Positions 1 through 8,968 are shown, numbered from the stretch's first letter. The stretch: DNA of 64,000 bases from Bradyrhizobium sp. AUGA SZCCT0158 (GCF_018130065.1 NZ_JAFCME010000001.1:434001-498000); one strand, 5' to 3'. The notes: generated by a model from the letters alone, not told the origin. Made by a program: numbers and translations.

Positions 1-729
1 GATGCCCTGCTCCTTGAAGGTCGGAATATCGCTTCCGGGAAGACGCTTTTCCGAGGTCACGCCGATCGCACGCAGTTTGCCGGACTTGATCTGACCGTCA
101 TATTCGCTCATTCCCGAAATGCCCGCGGTGACCTTCCCGCCAAGGATGGCCGCCAGCGACTCGCCACCTCCGGAAAACGGAATGTAGTTGACCTTCTTGG
201 CGTCGGCGCCGACGGCGCCCGCGAACAATGCAGCCATCACATGGTCGACGCCGCCGGCCGAGCCGCCGGCAAAGGTGACCTTGGCGATATCGGCCTTGAG
301 CGCGGCGGCCAGATCCTGCGCCGTCTTGATCGGCGAACTCGCCGGCACGACGATGACCTGGATCTCCTCGGTGAGGCGCGCAATCGGCGTCACCTGCTCG
401 AGCGTGACCGGCGATTTGTTCATGGCGAGCGCGCCGACCATGACGAAGCCGTTCACCATCATCTGGTTACCGTCGCCCTTGGCGCCGTTGACGAACTGCG
501 CGATGCCGACGCTGCCGCCCGCACCGGCAACATTGGTGACCTGGACGCTGCGCGCGATACCGGCCGCGACAAGCGCCTGCTGCATCGCCCGGGCGGTCTG
601 ATCCCACCCGCCGCCGGGCGCTGCGGGCGCCATCACCTTGAGTTCGAGCTGCTGCGACAGCGCCGGGCTGGCTGCCGCGAGCGTCAGCGCGACCGCCGCG
701 CCGATGAGGCGCGTATAAAACGGGATCAT
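1..729 (-). CDS. Tripartite tricarboxylate transporter substrate-binding protein (TctC/Bug family), 3' end cut by window
   Basis: Open from an ATG at 729 to the window edge (243 codons visible; the family is usually about 320 aa, so roughly the last quarter is missing). The start has a strong Shine-Dalgarno sequence, GGAGGAACTCC. Residues 1-25 form a signal peptide ending ALS-QQ. The mature part begins with the Bug-family pattern: LKVMAPAAPGGGWDQTAR near the N-terminus, then a glycine-rich turn (NVAGAGGSVG) and NYIPFSGGGE near residue 185, which lines the carboxylate-binding cleft in this family. Such proteins bind small carboxylates in the periplasm and deliver them to a TctAB membrane complex; any TctAB partners would lie outside the window. 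A second, complete TctC paralogue lies at 8969. Substrate unknown; a di- or tricarboxylate is inferred. Confidence 0.88.
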   Translation of the reverse strand, partial: MIPFYTRLIGAAVALTLAAASPALSQQLELKVMAPAAPGGGWDQTARAMQQALVAAGIARSVQVTNVAGAGGSVGIAQFVNGAKGDGNQMMVNGFVMVGALAMNKSPVTLEQVTPIARLTEEIQVIVVPASSPIKTAQDLAAALKADIAKVTFAGGSAGGVDHVMAALFAGAVGADAKKVNYIPFSGGGESLAAILGGKVTAGISGMSEYDGQIKSGKLRAIGVTSEKRLPGSDIPTFKEQGI

Positions 730-923
730 GGGAGTTCCTCCAGGCTGATGCGGATGGCTACGCATTTGCCGCATCGTGTCATTTCGTCGCATATCAGCCG
801 GAAAAGCCGCCGCTGTCCAGACGGACTGTTCGCCGTCGTGATGTTCCGCAGCGAAAACGTGGGGCGGTATTGTCTGCGACCGGCCAAGACATCCGGCGGC
901 GTTTTCGCCAAAACTTCCGCTGC

Positions 924-1784
924 TCAGGCCGGTTTCGCCACCGGCATCACGCCCCCGAGCGCCAGCGTCAGTTCGGCCGCCACCTCGCGCACGGTCTGGC
1001 CCAGCGACGGCAGGCGATCGTCGGTGAGCCGGCTGGTCATGCCGGACACCGAGATTGCGGCCAGCGGCTCGCTGCAATCGTTGTAGACCGCGGCGGCGAT
1101 GCAGCGCAGGCCCATGCAGGCTTCCTCGTCGTCGATGGCAAAACCCTGGCGGCGGACTTTTTCGAGCTCCTTGAACAGATCGCTCGGCCGCACGATCGAC
1201 TTTTCGGTCAGGCGCGGCATGCCGTGATGGCGGATGATCGCGTTGACGTCCTCGTCGGACCAAGTCGCGAGCACGGCCTTGCCGACGCCGGACGCTACCA
1301 TCGCGACGCGGCCGCCGACTTGTGTGAGTGACCGCATGATCTCGCGGCTTTCCATCCGCGTCAGCACGACGATGAACTCGTCATCGACGACGGCCAGATT
1401 GGCGGTCTCGCGCGTCAGGTCGCGCAATCTGCGCAAGTAAGGCACGGCCTGCGCGGAAAAATTGCGGCGCCGGGCAAAGGTCGCGCCGACCGTAAAGGCG
1501 CGCGCGCCGACATGCCATTTCGATTCGGTGCGGTCGAACTGCACGAAGCGCCGGCTTTCCAGCGTCGACAGCAGCCGGTGCACGGTCGAGGTCGACAGCC
1601 CGGTGCGGATCGCAAGATCGCTCAGGCGATAGCCCTCGTCGTCTTCGGCAAGCGTTTCGATGATCGAGAGCGCGCGATCGACGGACTGCACGCCGCCGTC
1701 CCTCTGTTCGGCCTCACTGTCCGGGCCTGATTTCGGCTCGAGTGGTTTGCGCCGGATCACGTTTCGCTTCATCGCGACCTGCAT
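924..1784 (-). CDS. IclR-family transcriptional regulator
   Basis: 286 aa with the two-domain IclR layout. An N-terminal winged helix-turn-helix lies at about residues 30-95 (VQSVDRALSIIETLAE, then STSTVHRLLSTLESRRFV as recognition helix and wing). The C-terminal effector-binding domain, about residues 110-275, contains the GVGKAVLA motif and the CMGLRCIAAAV strand typical of the ligand pocket. IclR proteins usually control carboxylate or aromatic catabolism and bind the pathway metabolite. It lies upstream of, and in the same direction as, the Bug-type binding protein (195-bp gap), so it may regulate that gene or be autoregulated. The gap 730-923 shows no copy of the operator seen elsewhere in the oxalate island. 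The start is ATG at 1784, preceded by GGATGG; an in-frame ATG four codons later is also possible. Confidence 0.9.
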   Translation of the reverse strand: MQVAMKRNVIRRKPLEPKSGPDSEAEQRDGGVQSVDRALSIIETLAEDDEGYRLSDLAIRTGLSTSTVHRLLSTLESRRFVQFDRTESKWHVGARAFTVGATFARRRNFSAQAVPYLRRLRDLTRETANLAVVDDEFIVVLTRMESREIMRSLTQVGGRVAMVASGVGKAVLATWSDEDVNAIIRHHGMPRLTEKSIVRPSDLFKELEKVRRQGFAIDDEEACMGLRCIAAAVYNDCSEPLAAISVSGMTSRLTDDRLPSLGQTVREVAAELTLALGGVMPVAKPA

Positions 1785-1852
1785 CCATCCGTAACGTCAG
1801 ACTGCTAGCGCGTCGGTCGGCAAGTTCCGTAGGCTTCGTTCGTCAAATAGAA

Positions 1853-1880
1853 ATGCCGCTTCGGCGAACCGAAGCGGCAT
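1853..1880 (-). terminator. Stem-loop terminator after the acyl-CoA synthetase gene
   Basis: Perfect 12-bp inverted repeat ATGCCGCTTCGG/CCGAAGCGGCAT with a 4-nt loop, 13 bp beyond the stop codon of the minus-strand gene at 1893. On the minus strand it is followed by TTTCTATTTG, a weak U-rich tail. It probably also insulates the iclR gene promoter just downstream. Confidence 0.6.
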
Positions 1881-1892
1881 GGATCGTTGCTC

Positions 1893-4022
1893 TCAGAGCA
1901 GGCCCGCGCCGCGCGCCCACTTATACTTGGCGCCCAGCACTTCGACCGGCAGTTCGGTCGAGTACGCATAGGCCGGGATGCCGTTCTGGTAGAGATATTC
2001 GGCGGCCTCCTCGACTTCGACATCGCCGGCGAGCGAGGCGACGATCGGCTTCACAAAGCCCTTGGCCTCCATCTCCTTCTTCACCTCGACCATGTTGCGG
2101 GCGAACACCATCGGCGGCGTGACGATGGTGTGCCAGTAGCCGAGGATCAGCGAGTGAATGCGCTCATCCGACAGGCCGAGCTTCACCGTGTTGATGTAGG
2201 TGATCGGCGGTTCGCCGCCGGTGATATCTACAGGATTTCCTGCCGCGCCGAACGGCGGGATGAATTTGCGGAACGCCGCGTCGAGATCCGGCGGCATCGC
2301 CATCAGCGACAGACCATTATCCACACAGGAGTCCGACAGCAGCACGCCGGAGCCGCCGGCGCCGGTGATGATGAGTACGTTTTCGCCCTTCGGCGTCGGC
2401 AAGACAGGCATGCCGCGCGCGAATTCGAGCAGTTGGCGCAGACTGCGCGCGCGGATCACGCCGGATTGCTTGAAGACGTCCTCATAGATCTTGTCGTTGC
2501 CGGCGAGCGCGCCGGTGTGCGACGACGCGGCCTTGGCGCCGGCCGAGGTGCGGCCCGCCTTGAGCACCACGACCGGCTTCTTCTTGGAGACGCGCTTGGC
2601 GGCATCCGCAAAGGCGCGGCCGTCCTTCAGGTCTTCGCAGTGCTGGGCGATCAAATTGGTGTTGGGGTCCTGTTCGAAGAAGGCGAGCAGATCATCCTCG
2701 TCGATGTCGGACTTGTTGCCGAGACCGACGATCGCCGAGACGCCCATTTTCGCCGAGCGCGAAAAGCCGATGATCGCCATGCCGATGCCGCCGGACTGCG
2801 ACGACAGCGCCGCATGGCCCTTGACGTCGTAAGCGGTGCAGAACGTGGCGCAGAGGTTCGACCAGGTATAGTAGAAGCCGTAGATGTTCGGCCCCATCAG
2901 GCGGACGTTGTACTTCTTGCCGACCTCGACGATTTCAGCCTGCAACTCGGGTGCGCCGGCTTCGGCAAAGCCCGACGGAATCAGCACCGCGCCCGGAATT
3001 TTCTTCTCGCCGCATTCGACCAATGCGCCGGCGACGAACTTTGCCGGGATCGCGAACACCGCGGTGTCGATCACGCCGGGAACGTCCTTGACGCTCTTGT
3101 AGGCCTTGTAACCCAGGATCTCGGCGGCCTTCGGATGGATCGGATAGATATCGCCTTTATATCCGCCGTTGATCAGGTTCTTCATCACCGAGTTGCCGAT
3201 CTTGCCGTCCTCGGCGGAAGCGCCGATCACGGCGACCGCCTTCGGCTGCATGATGCGGTTCATCGCGGTGACGATTTCTTCGGTCGGGCGCGGCGCCGGA
3301 CGCGGCTTGTAGTCGAAGTCGACGACGATACGCACGTCGGCGGCAATAGCGTCGTTCTTGGTGGCGAATACCGGGTTGAGATCGAGTTCGACGATTTCGG
3401 GGAAGTCGCTGACGAGCTGCGACACTTTGACGATGACTGCGGCCAGCGCCTCGCGGTTGACCGGATCGCCGCCGCGCACGCCCTTCAGCATCTCATTGGC
3501 CTGGATGCCGTCGAGCATCGACAGCGCGTCGTCCTTGGTGGCGGGCGCCAGGCGGAAGGTGATGTCTTTCAAAACTTCGACCAGTACGCCGCCGAGGCCG
3601 AAGGCCACCAGCTTGCCGAACGATCCATCGGTGATGGAGCCGACGATGACCTCGGTGCCGCCGGCCAGCATCTGCTGAACCTGGATGCCCTCGATCTTGG
3701 CGTCCGCCTTGTACTTCTTGGCGTTGGCGAGAATGGTCTCGTAGTTCTTTTCCGCGTCGGCAGCCGACTTGACGCCGACCATGACGCCGCCGGCCTCGGT
3801 CTTGTGGAGAATGTCCGGCGAGACGATCTTCATCACGACCGGGAAACCCATGTCGGACGCGAGCTTGGCAGCCTCGGCCGCGGATTTGGCCACGCCCTCC
3901 TTCGGAACCGGAATTCCGTAGGCATCGCAGACCAGTTTGCCCTCCGGGGCCGTCAGGCTGGTGCGCTTATCGGCCTTCACCGCATCGAGAACTTTGCGGA
4001 CCGCATCTTTGGGATTCGACAT
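1893..4022 (-). CDS. ADP-forming acyl-CoA synthetase (acetate--CoA ligase family), ATP-grasp domain first; candidate oxalate- or formate-CoA ligase
   Basis: 709 aa. The N-terminal ~230 residues are an ATP-grasp domain (FPVVMKIVSPDILHKTEAGG at about 60-80; ELDLNPVF near 217). Then come a CoA-binding Rossmann domain starting AVAVIGASAEDGKIGNSV (about 260) and the succinyl-CoA-ligase-like domains with SSHTGALAG, whose His (about residue 502) is the phosphorylated residue in this superfamily. The order ATP-grasp then CoA-binding is the reverse of the common ADP-forming synthetase order. These enzymes form acyl-CoA and ADP from acid, ATP and CoA. It is divergent from gntR-oxc-frc with two operator-like palindromes in the gap, so the substrate is plausibly oxalate, formate or an intermediate; this is inference. 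The start is ATG 4022 with an AGGAGG site (minus strand) next to it. Confidence 0.88.
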   Translation of the reverse strand: MSNPKDAVRKVLDAVKADKRTSLTAPEGKLVCDAYGIPVPKEGVAKSAAEAAKLASDMGFPVVMKIVSPDILHKTEAGGVMVGVKSAADAEKNYETILANAKKYKADAKIEGIQVQQMLAGGTEVIVGSITDGSFGKLVAFGLGGVLVEVLKDITFRLAPATKDDALSMLDGIQANEMLKGVRGGDPVNREALAAVIVKVSQLVSDFPEIVELDLNPVFATKNDAIAADVRIVVDFDYKPRPAPRPTEEIVTAMNRIMQPKAVAVIGASAEDGKIGNSVMKNLINGGYKGDIYPIHPKAAEILGYKAYKSVKDVPGVIDTAVFAIPAKFVAGALVECGEKKIPGAVLIPSGFAEAGAPELQAEIVEVGKKYNVRLMGPNIYGFYYTWSNLCATFCTAYDVKGHAALSSQSGGIGMAIIGFSRSAKMGVSAIVGLGNKSDIDEDDLLAFFEQDPNTNLIAQHCEDLKDGRAFADAAKRVSKKKPVVVLKAGRTSAGAKAASSHTGALAGNDKIYEDVFKQSGVIRARSLRQLLEFARGMPVLPTPKGENVLIITGAGGSGVLLSDSCVDNGLSLMAMPPDLDAAFRKFIPPFGAAGNPVDITGGEPPITYINTVKLGLSDERIHSLILGYWHTIVTPPMVFARNMVEVKKEMEAKGFVKPIVASLAGDVEVEEAAEYLYQNGIPAYAYSTELPVEVLGAKYKWARGAGLL

Positions 4023-4047
4023 GGACTTCCTCCTGGGGCATATTTTA

Positions 4048-4064
4048 TGGCATTTGGTATGCCA
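4048..4064. promoter_or_regulatory. Operator-like palindrome, copy 1 (acyl-CoA synthetase promoter)
   Basis: TGGCAT-TTGGT-ATGCCA, a perfect 6-5-6 inverted repeat in the gap between the divergent ligase and gntR genes. On the minus strand a TTGACA hexamer (4080-4075) lies 10 bp upstream, so the palindrome would overlap the -10 region of the ligase promoter. It is one of seven related sites in the island and is probably bound by the adjacent GntR-family protein. Confidence 0.65.
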
Positions 4065-4128
4065 GCGACGAGATTGTCAAGCGGTCCGGTGACCTGGAAA
4101 CGCTGAAAACACGGGCAACTTGACATCC

Positions 4129-4145
4129 TGGTATTTGGTATGCCA
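4129..4145. promoter_or_regulatory. Operator-like palindrome, copy 2 (gntR-oxc-frc promoter)
   Basis: TGGTAT-TTGGT-ATGCCA with a perfect TTGACA (4120-4125) three bases upstream on the plus strand. The site occupies the spacer of the presumed gntR promoter, as expected for autorepression. It differs from copy 1 at a single position. Confidence 0.65.
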
Positions 4146-4200
4146 AAAATATTATGGCAATTCCCTGCTACAACACGTCTCCCACTGGAGGAGACGAATC

Positions 4201-4932
4201 GTGCCCGCACGCAAACAACCCAAGGCGACGCCTGCAATGGCTGAAGCAGATATCGCAATCGTCCGGATTGCACCTGAGACGAGCTTCAAGAACAAGGCCT
4301 ATGAGGCCTTGAAGGAAGCTATTCTCAAGATGGATATCTATGCGACGCCCGAGCAGGTGATGCTCGATGAACGCGCGTTGTCCGAACGCCTCGGCGTCAG
4401 CCGCACCCCAATTCGCGAAGCCATCGCGATGCTGGAACAGGACGGTTTCGTCAAAACCGTGCCACGCCGCGGCATCGTCGTGGTCCGCCGCACCAAGACC
4501 GAGATCGTCGACATGATCCGCGCCTGGGCGGCGCTCGAGAGCATGGCCGCGCGCTTGATCACCACCACCGCGCGCAAGAAAGACATCACGGCGCTGCGCG
4601 ATTTCTTCAAGGACTTCGGCAAGGACCGCCTGCCGCAGGACCATGTCGAGGAATATTCCAAGGCCAATATCGCCTTCCACCAGGCGCTGATCTCGCTGTC
4701 GGAATCGCCGGTGCTGGTCGATATGACCAACGACATCCTGCTGCATGTGCGCGGCTACCGGCAATTGACGATCGGCCGCACCGATCGAACCGCGACCTCG
4801 CTGCCCGAGCATCTGGCCATCATCGAAGCGCTGGAAGCGCGCGACACTGAACTTGCCGAAAAGCGCGCACGCGATCACACGCTGGGCCTCGCCGCCTATG
4901 TCGAAGCGCACGGTCAGGAACTGTTTAGTTAG
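4201..4932 (+). CDS. GntR-family (FadR/FCD subgroup) transcriptional regulator of the oxalate island
   Basis: 243 aa from GTG 4201, chosen because GGAGGAG lies 7 bp upstream; the longer in-frame ATG at 4120 falls inside the operator region. A winged helix at about residues 22-95 includes LSERLGVSRTPIREAIAML, the classic GntR recognition helix, followed by GFVKTVPRRGIVVV. The FCD ligand domain, about 100-235, keeps His residues (IAFHQALISLSE, EHLAIIEAL, RDHTLGLAAY) that coordinate metal and carboxylate in this subgroup. It is the first gene of a likely operon with oxc and frc. FadR-type GntR proteins bind short palindromes of the TGGTATACCA type, matching the seven sites found here. It is likely an oxalate- or formyl/oxalyl-CoA-responsive repressor; the effector is inferred. 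Confidence 0.9.
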   Translation: MPARKQPKATPAMAEADIAIVRIAPETSFKNKAYEALKEAILKMDIYATPEQVMLDERALSERLGVSRTPIREAIAMLEQDGFVKTVPRRGIVVVRRTKTEIVDMIRAWAALESMAARLITTTARKKDITALRDFFKDFGKDRLPQDHVEEYSKANIAFHQALISLSESPVLVDMTNDILLHVRGYRQLTIGRTDRTATSLPEHLAIIEALEARDTELAEKRARDHTLGLAAYVEAHGQELFS

Positions 4933-5011
4933 AGAATTGTCCAGTTAGACCAACTTCACAGCAGAAGACGATCAACTCGTCCGAACCACACACGATCAGG
5001 GAGAAAGTGGA

Positions 5012-6745
5012 ATGTCCGTAACCGCAGCCAAGAGCATCGATACCAATCAAGCCGAGCGTGAGCTTACCGACGGCTTTAATCTCATGATCGATGCGCTGAA
5101 GCTCAACGGCCTTACCACGATCTACGGCGTGCCCGGCATTCCGATCACGGATTTCGGCCGCATGGCGCAGGCCGCGGGCATTCGCGTGATCTCGTTCCGC
5201 CACGAACAGAATGCCGGCAATGCCGCCTCTATCGCCGGCTACCTGACCAAGAAGCCCGGCGTCTGCCTCACGGTTTCGGCGCCCGGCTTCCTCAACGGCC
5301 TCACCGCCCTCGCCCACGCCACCACCAACTGCTTCCCGATGATCCTGATCTCCGGTTCGTCCGAGCGCGAGATCGTCGACCTGCAGCAGGGCGACTATGA
5401 AGAGATGGATCAGCTCGCGATCGCAAAGCCGCTGTGCAAGGCGGCGTTCCGCGTGTTGCATGCCCAGGACATCGGCATTGGCCTGGCACGCGCGATCCGC
5501 GCCGCGGTCTCGGGCCGTCCGGGCGGTGTCTATCTCGATCTGCCCGCGAAATTGTTCGGTCAGGTGATGGATGCCGAGGCCGGACAGAAGTCGCTGGTGA
5601 AGGTGATCGACGCCGCTCCGGCGCAGATCCCCGCCCCGTCAGCGGTGAAACGCGCGCTCGACGTTCTCAAGGGCGCAAAGCGTCCGCTGATCATCCTCGG
5701 CAAGGGTGCGGCCTACGCGCAAGCCGATGATGAGATCAAGAGCTTCGTCGAGAAGAGCGGCATTCCGTTCCTGCCCATGAGTATGGCCAAGGGACTGTTG
5801 CCCGACACCCATCCGCAGTGCGCGGGTGCGGCGCGCTCGACCGTTCTGAAAGACGCCGACGTCGTGATGCTGATCGGTGCGCGTCTCAACTGGCTGTTGT
5901 CGCACGGCAAGGGCAAGTCCTGGGGCGAAGCGCCGAAGAAGTTCATCCAGATCGACATCGAGCCGAAGGAAATGGACTCCAACGTCGAGATCGTCGCCCC
6001 CGTAGTCGGCGACATCGGCTCCTGCGTCTCTGCGCTGCTCGAAGGCATGGGCGCGAACTGGGCGGCGGCGCCTTCCGACTGGACCGGCGCGGTGACCAAG
6101 AAGCGCGAAGAGAACGTCGCCAAGATGGCGCCGCGGCTGATGAACAACAACTCGCCGATGGATTATCACGGCGCGCTCGGCGTGCTCCGAACCATCATCA
6201 AGGAACGGCCCGACGCCATCCTCGTCAATGAAGGCGCCAACACGCTCGATCTCGCCCGCGGCGTCATCGACATGTACCAGCCGCGCAAGCGCATCGACGT
6301 CGGCACCTGGGGGGTGATGGGCATCGGCATGGGCTATTGCATCGCCGCCGCGATCGAAACCGGCAAGCCGGTGCTCGCGGTCGAGGGCGACTCGGCGTTC
6401 GGTTTCTCCGGCATGGAGGTCGAGACCATCTGTCGCTACAACCTGCCGGTCTGCATCGTGATCTTCAACAATGACGGCATCTATCGCGGCACCGATGTGA
6501 ACTCGGTCGGCTCCGATCCGGCGCCCACGGTGTTCGTCAAGGGCTCGCGCTACGACAAGATGATGGAAGCGTTCGGCGGTGTCGGCGTCCACGCCACCTC
6601 GCCGGATGAACTGAAGCGCGCGGTCAACGCCGCGATGGATTCCGGCAAGCCGACGCTGATCAACGCGGTGATCGATCCCGCGGCCGGCTCCGAGAGCGGC
6701 CGCATCGGCAACCTCAATCCGCAAAGCGTGCTGAAGAAGAAATAA
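5012..6745 (+). CDS. oxc: Oxalyl-CoA decarboxylase
   Basis: 577 aa, thiamine-diphosphate-dependent. It converts oxalyl-CoA to formyl-CoA and CO2 in the cytoplasm. The catalytic Glu that protonates the ThDP pyrimidine is in [11 protein letters not shown] (about residue 65). The middle Rossmann-type domain begins near 200, and the ThDP/Mg motif [14 protein letters not shown] with downstream NND lies in the C-terminal third. Length and sequence match the Oxalobacter-type enzyme rather than acetolactate synthase relatives. It follows gntR by 79 bp with AGGGAGAAAG as ribosome site and precedes frc by 60 bp, forming the core pair of oxalate catabolism. No operator copy lies directly upstream, so it is probably transcribed from the gntR promoter. 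Confidence 0.96.
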   Translation: MSVTAAKSIDTNQAERELTDGFNLMIDALKLNGLTTIYGVPGIPITDFGRMAQAAGIRVISFRHEQNAGNAASIAGYLTKKPGVCLTVSAPGFLNGLTALAHATTNCFPMILISGSSEREIVDLQQGDYEEMDQLAIAKPLCKAAFRVLHAQDIGIGLARAIRAAVSGRPGGVYLDLPAKLFGQVMDAEAGQKSLVKVIDAAPAQIPAPSAVKRALDVLKGAKRPLIILGKGAAYAQADDEIKSFVEKSGIPFLPMSMAKGLLPDTHPQCAGAARSTVLKDADVVMLIGARLNWLLSHGKGKSWGEAPKKFIQIDIEPKEMDSNVEIVAPVVGDIGSCVSALLEGMGANWAAAPSDWTGAVTKKREENVAKMAPRLMNNNSPMDYHGALGVLRTIIKERPDAILVNEGANTLDLARGVIDMYQPRKRIDVGTWGVMGIGMGYCIAAAIETGKPVLAVEGDSAFGFSGMEVETICRYNLPVCIVIFNNDGIYRGTDVNSVGSDPAPTVFVKGSRYDKMMEAFGGVGVHATSPDELKRAVNAAMDSGKPTLINAVIDPAAGSESGRIGNLNPQSVLKKK

Positions 6746-6805
6746 TCCGATTTCCACCAATCCATCCTGCGCGTTGCAGGGCATACAGAGTACGGAGCAA
6801 GCAAT

Positions 6806-8083
6806 ATGACAAAGGCGCTCGAGGGCGTTCGCATTCTCGATTTCACCCACGTTCAGTCGGGTCCGACCTGCACGCAGTTGCTGGCCTGGTTCGGCGCCGA
6901 CGTGATCAAGGTCGAGCGTCCCGGCGTCGGCGACATCACGCGCGGCCAGCTGCAGGACATTCCCAATGTGGACAGCCTGTATTTCACCATGCTGAACCAC
7001 AACAAGCGCTCGATCACGCTCGACACCAAGAACCCGAAGGGCAAGGAAGTCCTGACCGCGCTGATCAAGAGCTGCGACGTGCTGGTGGAGAATTTCGGCC
7101 CCGGCGTGCTCGATCGCATGGGTTTCCCCTGGGAGAAGATCCACGCCATCAACCCGAAGATGATCGTGGCCTCGATCAAGGGCTTTGGCCCCGGACCTTA
7201 CGAAGACTGCAAGGTGTATGAGAACGTCGCGCAGTGCACCGGCGGTGCGGCGTCGACCACCGGCTTCCGCGACGGCTTGCCGCTGGTCACCGGCGCGCAG
7301 ATCGGCGACAGCGGTACCGGCCTGCATCTGGCACTCGGCATCGTCACCGCGCTCTATCAGCGCACCGTCACCGGCCAGGGCCAGAAGGTCACCGCCGCGA
7401 TGCAGGACGGCGTGCTCAACCTCGCGCGCGTAAAACTGCGCGACCAGCAGCGCCTCGCCCATGGCCCGCTGAAGGAATACAGCCAGTTCGGCGAAGGCAT
7501 TCCGTTCGGCGACGCGGTGCCGCGCGCCGGCAACGACTCCGGCGGCGGCCAGCCCGGCCGTATCCTCAAGTGCAAGGGCTGGGAGACCGATCCCAACGCC
7601 TACATCTATTTCATCACCCAGGCGCCGGTGTGGGAGAAGATTTGCGACGTGATCGGCGAGCCGAGCTGGAAGACCCACGCCGATTACGCCAAGCCGCCTG
7701 CCCGGCTGTCGCGGTTGAATGAGATCTTCGCCCGCATCGAGCAGTGGACGATGACGAAGACAAAATTCGAGGCGATGGAAATCCTCAACAAGGACGACAT
7801 CCCCTGCGGCCCGATCCTGTCGATGAAGGAGATCATCGAGGACCAGTCGCTGCGCGCGACCGGCACCGTGGTCGAGGTCGATCACCCGACCCGCGGCAAG
7901 TATTTTTCGGTCGGCAATCCGATCAAGATGTCGGACAGCCCGAGCGAGGTGACGCGCTCGCCGCTGCTCGGCGAGCACACCGACGAGATCCTGCGCCAGG
8001 TGCTCGGCTTCAGCGATCACCAGGTGGCCGAGATCCACGACTCCGGCGCGCTCGATCCGCCGCGCAAGCAGGCGGCCGAATAA
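6806..8083 (+). CDS. frc: Formyl-CoA:oxalate CoA-transferase (class III)
   Basis: 425 aa, strongly resembling the Oxalobacter formigenes enzyme along its whole length (for example [14 protein letters not shown] near the N-terminus, and [10 protein letters not shown]). The catalytic Asp is in [10 protein letters not shown] (residue 168), which forms the aspartyl-CoA intermediate. The flexible glycine loop is in [18 protein letters not shown]. It moves CoA from formyl-CoA to oxalate, regenerating oxalyl-CoA for Oxc and releasing formate. It ends in [16 protein letters not shown] plus a short tail, and transcription is closed by a strong terminator 27 bp downstream. Confidence 0.96.
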   Translation: MTKALEGVRILDFTHVQSGPTCTQLLAWFGADVIKVERPGVGDITRGQLQDIPNVDSLYFTMLNHNKRSITLDTKNPKGKEVLTALIKSCDVLVENFGPGVLDRMGFPWEKIHAINPKMIVASIKGFGPGPYEDCKVYENVAQCTGGAASTTGFRDGLPLVTGAQIGDSGTGLHLALGIVTALYQRTVTGQGQKVTAAMQDGVLNLARVKLRDQQRLAHGPLKEYSQFGEGIPFGDAVPRAGNDSGGGQPGRILKCKGWETDPNAYIYFITQAPVWEKICDVIGEPSWKTHADYAKPPARLSRLNEIFARIEQWTMTKTKFEAMEILNKDDIPCGPILSMKEIIEDQSLRATGTVVEVDHPTRGKYFSVGNPIKMSDSPSEVTRSPLLGEHTDEILRQVLGFSDHQVAEIHDSGALDPPRKQAAE

Positions 8084-8109
8084 GCCGCCCTTTCCTTCCG
8101 AAAAAAACC

Positions 8110-8140
8110 AAGGCCGCCGGTTTCCGGCGGCCTTTTCGTT
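8110..8140 (+). terminator. Rho-independent terminator of the gntR-oxc-frc operon
   Basis: An 11-bp perfect stem, AAGGCCGCCGG/CCGGCGGCCTT, with a TTT loop, then TTTTCGTT. It lies 27 bp past the frc stop codon. Confidence 0.85.
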
Positions 8141-8216
8141 ATTCGGAACCTCGATACGTCATTCATGTTGCGATGCAGAAGCCTGATTGCTGCTATGCAA
8201 ATAAATGCGTTGTTTC

Positions 8217-8233
8217 TGGCATCTGGTATACAT
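8217..8233. promoter_or_regulatory. Operator-like site, copy 3 (orphan small ORF)
   Basis: TGGCAT-CTGGT-ATACAT. The left half is perfect and the right half has two mismatches to ATGCCA. A TTGTTT hexamer (8210-8215) sits one base upstream. The site is 57 bp before the 45-aa ORF and lies between two terminators, so it can only serve that transcript. Confidence 0.5.
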
Positions 8234-8289
8234 AAATGCGGTGGAGATGACGAAGCGGAGCCGCTCCGCGAAAGAGAAAAGGGGACCAA

Positions 8290-8427
8290 ATGTCCAAGAC
8301 CGCCTCCATCGGCCTCATGCCCTCCAACACATTCTTCGGCCGCCTAATGGCCTCCATCGACCGCCTGCTGACCGCGAGCTCCGGCATCGCCATTCGCAAC
8401 GGCGACCTCCCCCGTTTCGGTCTCTGA
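8290..8427 (+). CDS. Orphan 45-aa small protein within the oxalate regulon
   Basis: ATG 8290 to TGA 8427 encodes a peptide starting MSKTASIGLMPSN and ending RNGDLPRFGL. A purine-rich ribosome site (GAGAAAAGGGG) precedes the ATG. The middle contains a possible amphipathic helix (FFGRLMASIDRLLTASS); there is no signal peptide or obvious membrane span. I recognise no family. The case for it being real is its setting: an operator-like site and -35-like hexamer upstream, a strong terminator 66 bp downstream, and an upstream terminator separating it from frc, so a short dedicated transcript is expected. It could be a small regulatory or complex-stabilising protein, or the transcript could act as an RNA with the ORF incidental. 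Confidence 0.5.
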   Translation: MSKTASIGLMPSNTFFGRLMASIDRLLTASSGIAIRNGDLPRFGL

Positions 8428-8492
8428 GCCGCTAAGGCGCAGTATTGACTGCATTTTCAGGTTCGACCACTTCAAGTTTCCTCCCAGACTAA

Positions 8493-8522
8493 AGGCCCCG
8501 GTTTTCCGGGGCCTCTTTTTTG
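8493..8522 (+). terminator. Rho-independent terminator after the 45-aa ORF
   Basis: A 9-bp stem, AGGCCCCGG/CCGGGGCCT, with a TTTT loop and a CTTTTTT tail, 66 bp after the ORF stop codon. Confidence 0.85.
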
Positions 8523-8620
8523 ACGCCTTATCTGGCGCCCCCGTAAGCATTCCGGGTCAAGGCTCCAACTGCGACAAATCGCCCGAGCTATGCTTTGGCG
8601 TCACTATTCGTTTGCAGTAT

Positions 8621-8637
8621 TGGCATATCGCATACCA
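8621..8637. promoter_or_regulatory. Operator-like palindrome, copy 4 (tripartite transporter operon)
   Basis: TGGCAT-ATCGC-ATACCA, with a TTGCAG hexamer (8612-8617) three bases upstream. It is nearly identical to the copy before the OFA transporter gene (one base differs in 17). Confidence 0.65.
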
Positions 8638-8968
8638 ATATGTCTCCCAAGCGTTCCGGCCCAACAACGAACGGAGGCGACAGGAGGATGGCGGCAGGCG
8701 CTACGGCGCCAAGGCAGCGACATACGCAGGCGGTGCCGCGGTTCGCAGTTCACACTTATCCGAAAGACGCGGATGCTGCGCCGAGAGGTCAGGCCTACAA
8801 TTCAGTTTCGCCTGCAACCCTGACCTGCAATGCCATCTGACCAAACCTCGTGAGATAACCGAACAAGTGGGGAAATCCGGGCTGGATCAGAAGTGTTGAG
8901 TTAAGAGTTGAGTTAAAGACAAAGCCGGCAAAGAACGGCGCTTTTAAATTTTACGGGGAGTACGCCAA
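8638..8968 (+). other. Long leader between operator copy 4 and the tctC gene
   Basis: About 330 bp separates the operator from the first transporter gene. It holds overlapping short reading frames (for example one from 8640 to 8840) without convincing start signals; AGGAGG directly abuts an ATG at 8688, too close for normal initiation. A perfect 10-bp direct repeat GTTGAGTTAA occurs at 8895-8904 and 8907-8916. I see no known riboswitch and no clear terminator hairpin. It may be an untranslated leader with post-transcriptional control, or the remains of a displaced gene. Confidence 0.4.

Noticed and set aside
1887..4106. Long 739-codon plus-strand reading frame opposite the acyl-CoA synthetase gene
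   Set aside because: It is the antisense shadow of a clear gene in GC-rich DNA; the product is Arg/His/Asp-rich with no family resemblance.
5639..8038. 799-codon minus-strand reading frame opposite oxc and frc
   Set aside because: Antisense shadow spanning two well-identified genes; low-complexity composition.
8640..8840. Possible small gene in the leader before tctC
   Set aside because: No suitably spaced ribosome site, composition unlike neighbouring genes, and overlapping frames are equally open.
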